Assembly: GCA_028571685.1 (NCBI GenBank)
Contig: CM053143.1
Location: forward strand, 7,865,501-7,929,500
Length of the DNA: 64,000 bases
DNA from: Heterohyrax brucei
Lineage: Eukaryota > Chordata > Mammalia > Hyracoidea > Procaviidae
Direction of reading: 5' to 3'
This document shows, piece after piece, positions 1 through 11,309 of this stretch. The translations under genes and the position numbers were made by a program. The notes under the pieces were generated by a model. That model was not told the origin of the DNA, did no database searches, and saw only the letters and a list, made by a program, of their open reading frames with translations. Every line of letters starts with the position of its first letter. Within the stretch, counting starts at the first letter, position 1.

Positions 1-620
1 GAAACACAAGCAGAGGCTCTTACAGACAGCGAAGCTCAAAGCAAAGTTAACATTCAGAGGGAAGGCCTGAAGGATTCTGTCTGTCTTCTCAGCAGAAACC
101 ATGTTGGCTAGGAGGCAGTGCGATGACACATTCAAAACCTTGAAGAAGAAAAACTTCCAACCAAGAATTATATATACTGCAAAACTGACTCTCAAATATG
201 AAGATGAAATTAAGACATTCACAGAGAAACTGAAGCTTAGAGACTTTGTAAAAACCATACCCAAACCATAAGAAATACTGAAAGAAGCTCTTTGCTTAGA
301 AAAACAAAAACATGCAGTGTTTACTTAAGGACGCAATGCAGGGCACAGAATCTAGAATCCTACTCATCAAGGGAAGCCACAAAGCTCAATTGAAGCTACA
401 ATACTAAAAGAAGTGGACTAACAATCATATTACAAAAATAACTATCACATCACTACACTAAAAATAGGGATATATTAAAGTAGTCATAGTTCTTTCAGAT
501 GGAAAAGAAACTAAAAAGACATGAAGTTAAAATCTGATTTAAACTCAGAATACTAAGGGTTACCATAGGGGTAGTCACAAAGCGTAATACCAAGGCAACA
601 TATCAAAACAAGAATACAAA
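1..620 (+). mobile_element. Old L1/HAL1-type LINE fragment
   Basis: The A-rich plus strand around 150-300 ('ccaagaattatatatactgc', then a run on aagacattcacagagaaactgaag) resembles the internal region of old L1M/HAL1 LINEs. No open frame remains. Two copies of a 'taataccaaggcaacatatc' phrase at about 586-605 and 637-656 show a local duplication of roughly 50 bases. Family assignment is tentative. Confidence 0.45.
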
Positions 621-774
621 TCACCTACAGAAGTATAATACCAAGGCAACATATCAAAACATGAAACACAAAGCCAACACTGAAAAGATGAAAAGCCAAC
701 CCATAAAGAATGACCCAGAACAGAATATTAAGTGCAACACAGAAGAAGCAACACAAAAATAAATGCATCGAAAG

Positions 775-952
775 GACAGCACTAAACACACAAGGACTTC
801 CATCTGGAGCTGACAAGGTAGAGAACCTTCCCCTGGAGTGGACATCCCGAATCTGGACCTGTAGCCTACTGGACTGTGTAAGGATAAACGTTCCTTTCTT
901 AAAGCCATCCACTGGTGGTACCTCTGTTAGAACAGCTCTAGCTAACTAAGGG
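775..952 (+). mobile_element. 3' part of a MaLR/ERVL-type LTR
   Basis: The end of this block (ccactggtggtacctctgtt, then agaacagctctagctaacta) matches the terminal part of the LTR on the opposite strand at 9764-10219. An internal 'ctactggactgtg' is shared with the LTR at 45590. The left boundary is unclear. Confidence 0.6.
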
Positions 953-954
953 AC

Positions 955-2945
955 TGGAAAAATTGGATATCCATTTGCAAAAAAATGAAACAAGACCCAT
1001 ATCTCACATCTTACACAAAAACTTAACTGAAACTGGATCAGAGACATAAAAATTGAACCTAAAATGACAAAGATCATGCAAGAAAAATTAGGGTCAGCAA
1101 TGGAAGTTTTACTATTGAGTTTTGACAGACTTCAAAATCTAACAAAGCACAATCAACAAAAGAGAAACGGGAACTACTACGAATCAAACACTTTTACTCA
1201 TCCAAAGACTTTATCAAAAGAGTTAAAAGATCATCTACAGAATGGGAAAAAAAATACTTGGCAACTATATGTTGGACAAACATCTGGTCTCCATAATCTA
1301 CAAGGTACTCCAAAATATCAATCAGAAAAAGGGAAATAAGCCAATTAAGTGATGGACACAAGAGATGGACACACACTTCACCAAAGAGGACATCCAGGCA
1401 GCCAAAAGACACTTGAGGAAATGCTCCCAATCATTAGCTATTAGAGAAATTCAAATCAAAACTACAATGGGATACCATCTCACCCCAGCAAGGTTAGCCA
1501 TGATCCAAAAATCACAAAACAACAAATGCTGGAGAGGCTGTGGAGAGATCGGAACTCTCCTACACTGCTGGTAGAAGTACAAAATGGTACAACCTTTTTG
1601 GAAAGCAATTTCACACTTCCTTAAAAAGCTGGAAATAGATATACCATTTGATCCAGTACTCCCATGGCATGGAATTTATCCTACAGAAACAAAGGCTGCC
1701 ACATGAACAGATACATGCACACAATGTTCACTGCAGCACTGTCCACAGTAGCAAAAAGATGGAATCAACCCAGATGCTGATCAACAGATGAATGGATATG
1801 ATACATATACTCAATGGAACACTTCTCAATGATAAAGAGCAGTTATAATTTTAGGAAGTATCTCATAAGCTGGTTTCAATTGTAAGACATTATGCTGAGT
1901 GAAATCAGTCAGCAGCAAAAGGACTAAATATTTTATGAGACTCCTACTCTAAGGACTTAAAAATAGAGTTATGTACAGAAGAAAAGACTTTTTGACAGTT
2001 GCATAGGGGGGAGAGAGGGAGAAGCCTGGTCCTAAATTAGACAGTTGATAGAAATTTGGTTGGGTGAAAGCAGTGACTGCACACAGTAGAACATAGATAA
2101 ACGTAACTGGACTTCAACATAAACTGAAAACTCTTCTAATTCTAATCCAATATTGCAAGGATAGAGTAGCAGGGGTGGGTGCTGGGGACTATGCCCTTGG
2201 GGGACATTGTGACCAATTGGCATAACTAGCCTACTGATAAGATAGTCTTCTGCACCCCATATTGATGAGTGGCATCTGGGGTCTTAAGAGCTAGCAAGCT
2301 GCCATCTGAGGTACACCAAATGCTCCCAACTCATCCAGAACAGATAATGACAGAGAACAACAAAGACACGAGGAAAAAAGCCCAGGAGACAGAAGGACCC
2401 ATGTGAATGGGTGACTGTATCAGCATGTGACTAGAAGAACCAGATAGTGCCTGGTCACCACCAGAAACAGCTGTGATGGGACATACAATGTTGAGGCACA
2501 CCTCAAGAACTCTACTCAAGGACCATAACTGATGGTCCAATGCCATGGGGGTTCCCTTGGGAGCATGGCCCCTAGACCTGCCGCTGCCCCTGACCAGAAA
2601 ACACTACTGAAGTCAACTCTTTGGACAAAAATGGACTGGATTTGGTGACACAGTGTGACCATGTGATGTGTGTGCTTTATGGTTCTGTGCATTTATAGGA
2701 TGGTATCCTAGTGGTCTCTTTCTGGATGAGAGAGGAGACGGTAGAGAGGAGGGGACAAGAGATTTTTAAGAGGATACAACATACACAGAATGAAAAAGGA
2801 GGTGTGTGCTGTCACCAGGTAAGAAAAGCAGAAGGAGCTGCAGACTGGTGGGCATGCAAATTTAATTTGGATTGTATACTTCCACTTAATCACAATGAAA
2901 AAATAAATTTTTATGAAAGCAAGATAAGAACTTTACCCATAAAAC
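955..2945 (+). mobile_element. L1 LINE, 3' end of ORF2 plus 3' UTR
   Basis: Between about 1360 and 1830 the sequence carries the conserved L1 ORF2 C-terminal region (phrases such as 'atgttcactgcagcactgt' and 'caacagatgaatggat'). The frame is broken by stops and indels. From about 2030 to 2945 there is a lineage-specific 3' UTR containing 'gtggcatctggggtcttaag' and 'agctgccatctgagg', which recurs at 38526-39407 (plus) and 40740-41870 (minus). It is a dead, 5'-truncated copy. Confidence 0.8.
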
Positions 2946-3246
2946 ACTAGTAAACCAACAAGAGTGTCACCATAGCAATAGCTGAAAAAGTTTGATATGA
3001 CCCAAGCTATCTCTACTGAGCAAGGATGGAGAAGTGGACCAAGAGGTGATTTCCTCTGCAGAACAAAGTATATACAGGGGAATGGAAAGGTTGAGGGTAT
3101 GGAAGACACCACATACACAGACATTTCCTTTGAAATCTCAAGCTACTACAAGGCAGTAGAAATTTGGACTCAGGCATTCAGTATTATTATCTATTCAGTG
3201 TTATTTTGAAATCGATAATAAAATGAAAGTAATACTAAATAGACAG

Positions 3247-3455
3247 AAAACAAAACTAAACCAGTTGCTGTAGAGCTGATTTCGACTCACGGAAACACCA
3301 CATGTTTGAGTAGAACTGTGCTCTCTAAAACGTTCAATGGTTGTGAATTTTGGAAGCAGATGCTAGCTTTGTTTTCTGAGTTGCCCTGGGGTACATTCAA
3401 ACAGCCAACCTTTTAGTTAGTAGCTAAGTGCTTACGTGTTTTTGTGACCCTGGGA
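3247..3455 (-). mobile_element. AfroSINE
   Basis: Reverse-complement orientation: starts with the A-rich tail complement 'caaaactaaaccagttgctg', continues through 'ctgatttcgactcacgg', and ends with the head complement 'gtttttgtgaccctggga'. This is the long form with the extra middle segment. Confidence 0.8.
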
Positions 3456-3549
3456 ATAAAATGTAGGGGTTAAAAAGACAAGGGGGGGAAAAAAAACTAA
3501 AGGGATTTATTGCCCTAAGATAAAGTTGCCTGTGTTATAGCAACCCTTG

Positions 3550-3726
3550 GAACAGTGGTTCTCAGCTCCAGTGACTGATGTGCAGTATAGAGTCTTTCAA
3601 AGGTAAGACGTCACACCTCATTTGGATTTCCTGAACGAGAATATCTAGAAGCAGGACATGGGTGAGTGTGCTTCGAGTCTAGAGACATCACAGATGACTC
3701 TGATAGGCTGTGAGAACCGAGAATAA
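3550..3726 (+). mobile_element. MER5-like hAT fragment
   Basis: It begins 'acagtggttctcagct' and ends 'ggctgtgagaaccg', the inverted ends expected of short Charlie-type hAT elements. The middle is too decayed for a firm subfamily. Confidence 0.45.
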
Positions 3727-4430
3727 CTCTCACAGAACATCACTTAGTTACACAGACCTCTTGGGTTTCCCATCACATCTCCATATAATCTTCTGAATTA
3801 GCCTTAAAATTTCTAATCCGACTCAACTTTACTTAATTTATCTAAAACCTGAGTATATATAAAACGGAAGTGTTTATATCTGACGGAATTTAAAAGGGTG
3901 ACATAGTAACACTGTGAAAATACCACCAAGTACTGGATATTGTTTCTTTCATCTACTCTCTTATTTTTCTGTCGTGATACAGTTTATGCCTTCCCATGTA
4001 ACCGGCAAATACAGATGAGGCTATGTTCAAATTTTCACTTGTGCATTAGTCTAATGTTAGAATCAGAATGGCTTAGTTTAACGGTTGTTGCCAAAGCCAG
4101 AAGCAATTTTATTCTGAAAGAAATCTTGAATAATCTAAGAAAATATTTAATTTCTCATTAATGCTTGTCTTTTAATGTCTCTGGTGGTTACAAAAGAGAA
4201 AAGGGGAGAAAAATGATGTGTTACAGTGGTTTAAGAATGGAAGGGAATGACGGAAGGTTGGCTTTTGGAAAGTGGGGGCCCTGCCTGGCCTTTATATCAC
4301 AGCCACTTCCTAGAATCTGTTATAACAGCTACAAGAGAGATGACATATCTTGTGTTCCTAGGAGACCATCAGACTCATCTCATTTGTCCTTAGATGAGAG
4401 GGGACATAACAACAAAAAGTTTTTACAGTA
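3727..4430. other. Intronic sequence with no recognised element
   Basis: AT-rich, with short frames only. I see no repeat family, splice-bounded exon or RNA gene here. Confidence 0.5.
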
Positions 4431-4598
4431 AAAACCAAAAACCAAACTCAACGCCACTCAGTCAATTCTGACTCAAAGCAACCCTACAGGACAGAGCAGA
4501 ACTGTACCACAGGGTTTCCAAGGAGCACCTGCTGGATTCCAATTGCCAACTTTTTGGTTAGCAGCCACCGCACTTAACCACTATGATACCAGGATCTC
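4431..4598 (-). mobile_element. AfroSINE
   Basis: Runs from 'aaaaccaaaaaccaaactca' (tail complement) to 'gataccaggatctc' (head complement). The flanks share 'agtaaaa', a short likely target duplication. Confidence 0.88.
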
Positions 4599-5070
4599 TA
4601 GTAAAAGTGGACATAATTTTTAGTAAGAATGTGAAAGGCTGATTTTTATAATTGGAGTTCAGGGAGGAACATCACGTGAAGGACTTGTGCTGATGTTGGA
4701 CCAGAGATGGTTTGCACTTTGGAAGGAGCTGTGTACCATCTACAGGACTTCATGATGCAGGGCTGTTCCTTCTCACACAGCACCCTACACAAGCATCAGG
4801 AGGTGCCACAGGCCCTTCTGATGGCATCAGTGCACAAAGGGAACAAGTGAGAATCAAATGGCCAAAATATCAATGGACAGAGTCGCATGAAGCCATCCTC
4901 AGATGTCACCTTGTAGTCTCAAAAGATAAAAGTCATGAAGTTGCTGATCCTAGACTAAAGCCAACAACTGGAAATTTTAACTAAGAGTACTTTTCAACTG
5001 TCCTGCTGTAGCCAATAATACGAGTAATAGTAATAATAATAGAAAGATACCACTTTTGATAGAGAGCTAA
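4599..5070. other. No recognised element
   Basis: About 470 bases without a clear family match. A small TAA-rich run at 5022-5040 lies just before the RTE fragment. Confidence 0.4.
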
Positions 5071-5222
5071 TGAAAGAAGGCAAATCTTCAATGAGATGGA
5101 TTGACAGAATAATTGCAAAAATGGATTTAGTGTTTCGATGAACTCAGAGATGGTACAGGACTGGAAAACATCTCATTCTGTTGATTCAGGGATGACTCAA
5201 TAGCAAACAACAATATAATAAA
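5071..5222 (+). mobile_element. RTE LINE 3' terminus fragment
   Basis: Contains the RTE 3' end phrases 'cttcaatgagatggattgac', 'agtgtttcg' and a terminal 'gactcaatagcaaacaacaa'. It starts at the point in the RTE where the separate fragment at 6185-6300 stops (see findings). Confidence 0.7.
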
Positions 5223-5690
5223 GTTTTTCATTCTTAAAAATAAATAAACTCCTGAAAGCAAGGCCAGTGCCTGTCTGTTCATTGCTGCACTTGCATCACT
5301 GAGTAGAACACCTGGTATCCCAGAGGCATTCACTAGATTTTCAATGAATGAATCAACTCATCAGATAACTTTTTGAACATTATGATTCCCTCCCTATACA
5401 AATTAATGTTAAAAATATAATTCAGTGACAGAATATTTGCTTATTTTGATTGCTATTTAAAATGCTTCACAGTATTATTTTTCAAAAAAAAACTCAAAAT
5501 GAACACTAAGCAATTAAATTTTAGAGTTTTTCACTTTTCTGACCTAAATCAGCAACTGTCTTTATATAGTTACTTACAGGTCTTCTTTTCAAAGCAACAA
5601 AGCAGCATATTCTGATGAAAACATTTTTATTAGCTCTTCTAGGAAGGGCTGTTAGGAAGTAAATTGAATGTTTTTTCCGCATTCTGGAGG
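5223..5690. other. Unassigned AT-rich sequence between RTE pieces
   Basis: No recognised family. It separates two parts of what may have been one RTE insertion. Confidence 0.4.
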
Positions 5691-6168
5691 CACTGTTTTT
5701 CATCAATGCCTTCAACGCAGCTTTGACATTTTCCTCCAGTACCATCAGCTCCTGATCATATGCTACCTCTTCAAATGGCTGAACACAGACCAATTATTTC
5801 CGGTATACTGACTCTGTATACTTCCCATCTTCTTTTGATGCTTCCTGAGTCATTTAATATTTTCCCTGTAAAATCCTTCAATATTGCAACTCGAGGATTG
5901 ACTTTTTTCTTCAGTTCTTTCAGCTTGAGAAACGCAGAGCACATTCTTTCTCTTTTGTTTTCTATTTCCAGCTCTTTGCTCATGTCATCGTAATACTTTG
6001 TCTTCTCCAGCTGCCTTTGAAATCTTCTGTTGAGTGCTTTTACTTCATCATTCCTTCCTTTTGATTTAGTTACTCGACATATACAAGCAAGTTTCAGAGT
6101 TTCTTCTAACACCCAATTTTGTCATTTCTCTTTTTTCCGGTCTTTTTAATGACTTCTCACTTTCTTTA
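5691..6168 (-). mobile_element. RTE LINE internal fragment (between endonuclease and reverse transcriptase)
   Basis: On the minus strand this encodes RTE linker protein with recognisable runs such as FQRQLEKTKYYDDMSKELE and AFLKLKELKKKVNPRVAI, then VQPFEEVAYDQE, which precedes the reverse transcriptase domain. After that the sequence degenerates into stops. No catalytic motif is present. Confidence 0.82.
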
Positions 6169-6184
6169 TGTATAATGCCCTTGT

Positions 6185-6302
6185 GCTCCTTGGAAGCAAA
6201 GACAGTGAGACTGCATCTCACATACTTCAGGTATGTTGTTAGGAGGAATCACTCCCTGGAGAAGGACCTCATGATTGGTACAGTGGAGGGTCCGTGAAAA
6301 TA
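6185..6302 (+). mobile_element. RTE LINE 3' region fragment
   Basis: Plus-strand piece with 'gaagcaaagacagtgagact' and 'ggaggaatcactccctggag', the region just before the RTE 3' end. It abuts an inverted upstream part of the same family at 5691-6168. Confidence 0.75.
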
Positions 6303-6309
6303 TTTCCTA

Positions 6310-6697
6310 TTGAATGAAGTCCTGATAAATGCTACAACATGGATAAGTCTTGAAAACACCATGCTGAGTGAAATAAGTCAATTTACAAAAGGAAAAATAT
6401 TGTATAATCCCACTTATAAAAAACAGGCAAACAAACATAGACTAGAGCTTATTGGTGCTTACCAGGGTGGAAGAAAGGGGATAATGAAGAGTTACTGCTT
6501 AGCACTGAGTTTCTGTTAATGTTGGTAGAATAATTTGGACAAGGACAGTGGTTGTACAACATGAAGACTATAAGCAATGTCACTGGATTACACATGTAAA
6601 TATTGATGAACTGAGAAATGTTTCATTCTATGTATATATTTTTACCACAATTAAGACAAAATAAACTCAAACTCCAGTATGCAAAAAAAAAAAAAAA
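6310..6697 (+). mobile_element. L1M-type LINE 3' end with poly(A)
   Basis: Typical old L1 3' end: 'aaaacaccatgctgagtgaa', then 'ggttgtacaacatgaagact', ending in an A run at 6682-6696. Confidence 0.75.
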
Positions 6698-7753
6698 CAA
6701 ATCCTGTCATAGATCTTCGTGTTTTATACCGCAGGGCTCTCTAACCTCACCAGACTAGCTTGTAAGTTAAGGGCAGCTCAGACAAAGGCAGCCATCTGTC
6801 TATATCCGCAGAGAAGGTCTTGTTGCTCTACTTGACCCAATGAGAAGCTCTATTATAGATAGTTATCAACCAGTAAGATTGAACCCTTTCTAAGAAAATT
6901 TATATGTTGGGCTTTCAGAGAGAAATAGAAGCAGTTAGACGACAACAAAGCTGCTGGACACATAAGAGAAGACAGTAAGTGGAAGCATGAATAATGAAAG
7001 CCATGAGTAAGCAAAAGAAACAAGGTACAAAGGGGAGAGCGCGGCAGGTGGAAATAGCGAGAAGAAGTAATAAGAGATAAAAATTTAAAGAGAAATAGTC
7101 TTAGAAACAAAAAGCCTGCTTATCCTAAATGTCATCCTAATTCTCCACAAGGATGAATTGTGAAATTGTTAATACTATTATAATAAAATTACAACATCTG
7201 AGGTAGAATAAAAGAGTGCAGCAGCAGGTTATTAATAACATTTTCAAAAATAACAGTAGTATGCAGTACCATAAGCAAATAATCATTACAGAAACCACTA
7301 TCTTACTAGAAAGTTAGAAGTCACTTAGATATGACAGAAAACATCAAAGAACATATGAAACTACAAGGCTGTTGAAGGACTGGCCAAAAAAGAACTCTAT
7401 ATCCAGAAAGGCTTTCACTCAGGGTCTCTTAAAACTACCAAGGCTAGATGACCAGATATCCTGGATCCAAAAGGTTTGAAACGCTAAGCTCTCAAGGCCT
7501 TTGGCAAGGGCTGAGATAAAAATCTACCAGGACAGACTACAAAAGAAAAAGGTAAAGGAAAATTAAAAGCAACAAAAGGCAACTGCACACCCAAGGAGAA
7601 TTTTTCCAACATCCCTGAGTTTTCTATTTTTAACAATACTCAGAATCGTAGCCCTCTTGAGTATGTTCAGCAAGCCATGAGTATATGCATCTAAAGGTAT
7701 ACATCTCTGAGAAAGGATGGAGCCGTGAATTTAATGGTTGTATTCTTCTGTTT
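6698..7753. other. Unique or highly decayed intron sequence
   Basis: About 1 kb, A/G-rich between 6900 and 7600. No repeat ends, RNA gene or exon signals were recognised. Confidence 0.4.
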
Positions 7754-7960
7754 AAGGAGCCCTGGTGGTACAGTGGTTACACTTTCAGTGGCTAACTGAG
7801 AGGCTAGTGGTACAAACCCACCAACTGTGCCATGGGAGAAAGACGTAACAGTCTGCTTTGGTCAAGATTCACAGCCGTGAAAAGCCTATGGGGAAGTTCT
7901 GCTCTGTCCAGCAGGGCTGCTGTGAGCTGGAAATGACTCAAGGGCAATCAGTTCAGGTTA
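7754..7960 (+). mobile_element. AfroSINE (long form)
   Basis: Head 'aaggagccctggtggtacag', B-box-like 'ggtacaaaccc', middle segment with 'gtctgctttggtcaagattc', tail to 'aatcagttcaggtt'. The flanks share 'tattcttct', a target-site duplication of at least 9 bases (7741 and 7962). Confidence 0.9.
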
Positions 7961-9435
7961 TTATTCTTCTCTTCTACGATGTCCCCAGTTATAACCTAAA
8001 ACACTAATTTAACTAGGATTCTGAAGGAAAATAACAAAAATTCAATGCACATGTTGACTGCAAAATAGCATTTCGACAGTTAAAATTTAAAAGAAAAATA
8101 GTGTGTTAGAGTTGAAGAAATGCATTTTAAAAATTCTGTCTGTTTTGGGACAATCTCAGACTTTGCTCTACAACATTTTGAAGGGTAAAAACATTGTTTA
8201 ATTTGGTGGTTATCTTATTATGACAATTAACATGGCTTAACTTAAATACGAAATTCAGAAAATATACTTTCACTAATTTGTAAAAAATGTGTTTTCCCCT
8301 TCTACTTCATAGTTTAACAATCCTATTGAAATTCTTACAGTTCATAAGCAAGACGAAACAAAAAACAAAAGTAAGGGATGATATTTTCATAAAACTTACT
8401 AACCTGGGCTTCCTAAACTTGCACAGTCTACTGCATATCCTGCCTCTGGAGACCCTTAAAGACACAAAAATTGTTTTTCTTATTGGATTTCAGACAGTAA
8501 ACCTCCTCTTTCAGTGGATCCTGTAATTTCTCTCACCAGCCCTTCAGAGGGGGTGAGTTTTGAAGCAGACCATGGCAAGCAGTTGAAGGGAGCTGCTAGC
8601 AGAGAAAGCCAATTTTCCTCAAGTGAAAAAGATCACTCCGGGTTGGCTGCGTCACTCATGATTCTGTCTTTGGTTGGCTTCTGGATCCTTCATCTTTCAA
8701 ACACTTCTTTTCAGTTTCTAACCGATTGCACAGAAGGCAATTTACTAATAATCTCTAGATCTTCTTTTCATTTCCTCACCCTTGATGGTGCCTGTTCCTC
8801 CCCCTCTGGCTATCTGCGTGTCTAACTGTCCCCACACACAACCTGGACCGTCACACTGGTTCTTCACCTCTCCCGTTCCAGAGCACTGCTTACTACTCTT
8901 ACATTTCCCTTCTTTTTCGTTCAAAATTGTAAATTTTCTTTAAATTTTGTTATCATAATACATGTTCATACTATTAATAAAGAGGAGAAGTTAGAAGAAA
9001 ACGACCTCTTATTTTACTTCACTAACACAACCATTTTTGGTACACTAACATGTCTTCCTAGTCTTTTGGCTCATTTGAATCTTTTCACACGCAGTTGTAA
9101 TCACCAACTAAGTAGCCTAAATAATTCTGCAATTACTTTTTCATTCCTTACGTCTAACAGGAAATATTCCATATTGTTATGCAAACTTCCTAACAATAAC
9201 TTTTCTAGATGATTGATATTGTGTCATGTGGGTGTATTCCAAGATAAATTTTTTTTTGCTTCTGATAATTTGTTAAAAAAAACAACTTTTGTGTGTGTGT
9301 GTGTGTGTGTGCACTATATTATATTTATTGTGAGGACATCTTTGTAAGTTCAGTTTCTATATTTTAAACTATTTCCTTAGGTATATTTCTAGTATTAGAA
9401 TTACTCAGTCAATGAATCAACAATATCACGCCTGC
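7961..9435. other. Mostly unassigned; decayed LINE-like sequence at the right
   Basis: 8000-8880 shows nothing recognisable. From about 8900 to 9425 the minus strand has the feel of an old LINE 3' UTR ('ttccttaggtatatttctag', 'ttagaattactcagtcaatg'), but it is too decayed for a firm call. Confidence 0.35.
9290..9311. repeat. (GT)n microsatellite
   Basis: About eleven GT units preceded by 'aacttttg'. Confidence 0.9.
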
Positions 9436-9634
9436 AGCCGGCCCTAACAGTTACATGCACAATGATTTGCTGAAAGACTGGCTGTTCTAACCCACCTAGA
9501 GATGCCTCGGAAGAAAGGTCTCGGCAGTCTGCTTCCAACAGGTCATAGCCTTGAAAACCTTCTGAAGCACAGCTCTACTCTGCACACATCGACTCACCGT
9601 GAGTTAGAACTGATTTGACAGCAACTAACAACCA
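9436..9634 (+). mobile_element. AfroSINE, diverged long form
   Basis: Shows 'ctaacagttacatgcac', 'ggcagtctgcttccaacagg' and the tail 'gtgagttagaactgatttga' followed by 'gcaactaacaacca', an ending like that of RTE LINEs. Confidence 0.75.
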
Positions 9635-9763
9635 CAGATAAGACTACCAAAATGTTTTCTACTGTCATCAGTTACGTGTAAGAATATGTTTCTTTGAACT
9701 AGTCCCAATATTAGCATTGTTTGGGCCTTCTTTTTCACCTAGCCACCTACACACTATACCTTC

Positions 9764-10219
9764 TGTCTTAGTCATCTGGTACTGTTCTAACAGAAAATAC
9801 CACCAGTGGAAGGTTTCATGAAGAGAAGCTTCATTGACACAGTCCAGTACGCTGCAAATCCATTTATAAATTGTAAGTCCATTCAATATGAAAAATCATC
9901 ACAGTCCGGTAGGCTGAGTCTAAATCCAGTGAGAGCATCTTGGCACAGGAACCTCAGGTCCAAAGGACGTGCTCTGCTCTCGGTGCTTCTCTCTTGGTGG
10001 TATGAGGTTCCCAGCTTCCTCAGCTCACTTCTCTCCCTTGTATTCCCCAAGCTTATAGCTTGGGTCCTGCCTCACTAACGCAACTGCAAACCATTTTCCA
10101 TCATCAATATCACAGAGGCAGGATTCACAATACAAGGGAGGAAGGGTACCATATTGGAACTCCTAACCAAGTCCAATCAACTCATACATTTTTGGGGGGA
10201 CACAATTCAATCCATGACA
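9764..10219 (-). mobile_element. Solo MaLR/ERVL-type LTR
   Basis: On the minus strand it runs TGTCATGGATTGAATTGTGT ... ATGACTAAGACA, about 456 bases with TG..CA ends. It belongs to the same family as 45590-46049 and 775-952. No internal retroviral sequence is attached, so it is a recombinant solo LTR. The 5-base flanks do not match clearly. Confidence 0.78.
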
Positions 10220-10604
10220 CCCCTCAAAGCAATCATAGTGCCTGCTGCTGCTATTTGCTCTGTCAGAGATCCTTTTCTCCTTTCACATAACATAGTCTCA
10301 TTCCAAAAGGAAAAGGTGGCCTCCATAGCGCCACCCTGACAGGACCCTGCTGAGACTAAGTGGTGCCTCAGATTGTGGGAAGTTGCAGATTTGCACTAGA
10401 AATGAAACTAGAACCAGAATTAGGAATATCCTGTGGCTTGTGAGGTAAGATTTTTCACATTTTAGAGACTTCATTAAAGAAATATGAAAGTGGACTTTCT
10501 AGCTTATCAGCTGAAAAACAAAATAAGGTGGCTGGTATGAAAGAAGAGAGGGAAGACTGAATAGGATGTCTATGTTGCACTTTCAGGTTTCTAACAATTT
10601 TCTT
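10220..10604. other. No recognised element
   Basis: Ordinary intron sequence between an LTR and a SINE; nothing identified. Confidence 0.4.
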
Positions 10605-10758
10605 GAAACCCTGCTGGCATACTGGTTAAGTGTTACACCTGCTAACCCAAAGGTCTGCTGCAGTTCAAATCCGCCAGGCGCTCCTTGGAAACCCTACGGG
10701 GCAGTTCTACTCTGACGTACAGGGCCACTATAAGCTGGAATCAGCTTGGCAGCAGTGG
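10605..10758 (+). mobile_element. AfroSINE (short form)
   Basis: Head 'gaaaccctgctggcatactg', B box 'gcagttcaaatccgcc', tail 'gctggaatcagcttggcagc'. Confidence 0.88.
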
Positions 10759-11084
10759 CTTCATCTAATAATTTGCTCTCGGTTTCCAAGCTCCATACAT
10801 CTGTAAAATGGGAGGGCTGAAATAGACAGCCTCTGAGATGCCCTCTATGGAGCATGGCTTGGGGGCACTCAAGCTGGAAAGACGGCCCAGGATTTCTCTT
10901 GATCTGAGGGCTGTCTGGCTTTACACATTTTAGGACAAGTTCTAAAAGACATACGTCGATTATCCTCTTCAGAACATGGGCACATAAAAATGAAGTGATT
11001 AATTCCTCTGGGGAAGACGACGTAATGCAGTAAAATCTCATGCACTAGAACCCTGACGTTTTAGATCCACTAGCAGGGGTTACG
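10759..11084. other. Unassigned, possibly an ancient MIR remnant
   Basis: Around 10785-10850 the text 'ctcggtttccaagctccata' and 'catctgtaaaatgggagggc' recalls a MIR core. The remainder is unrecognised. Confidence 0.35.
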
Positions 11085-11150
11085 GAGTCCCGGCGGCACA
11101 GTGATTATCAGCCTGACTGCTAACCAAACGTTGTTGGTAGAGATTTTGGG
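11085..11150 (+). mobile_element. AfroSINE 5' fragment
   Basis: 'ggagtcccggcggcacagtg' followed by 'actgctaaccaaacgttg' is a SINE head. The body is missing. It may be the left part of a SINE split by the LTR-like block that follows. Confidence 0.6.
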
Positions 11151-11221
11151 ATGCAATGGGTTTTGCTTAATTGAAAGTATGTAGAGGAAAAACCAGAGAG
11201 GAGGAGAAAGACAACGAAAAG

Positions 11222-11227
11222 TTTATT
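11222..11227 (-). terminator. Poly(A) signal AATAAA in the LTR-like block
   Basis: Minus-strand AATAAA about 75 bases downstream of the TATA box, followed by a T/G-rich element (cttttcgttgtc). Confidence 0.45.
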
Positions 11228-11301
11228 TGCGTCCCGGGTGGCTTTCCAGAGTTCTCGGATGGGCGTCTGCAGAACCGCCCGCTGGATCGGGGGTTGGGGG
11301 C

Positions 11302-11309
11302 TTATAAAG
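11302..11309 (-). promoter_or_regulatory. TATA box in the LTR-like block
   Basis: TTTATAAG on the minus strand within a GC-rich context (gccccctttataagccccca). It is in the same direction as NR3C2 transcription. Confidence 0.5.

Noticed and set aside
625-912. 95-codon minus-strand frame with a hydrophobic C-terminus
   Set aside because: Antisense of LTR and A-rich LINE sequence; the hydrophobicity comes from reading A-rich DNA as Phe/Leu codons.
7754-7960. tRNA genes in the many tRNA-like heads
   Set aside because: A- and B-box-like sequences belong to SINEs; no cloverleaf with an acceptor stem and anticodon arm is preserved.
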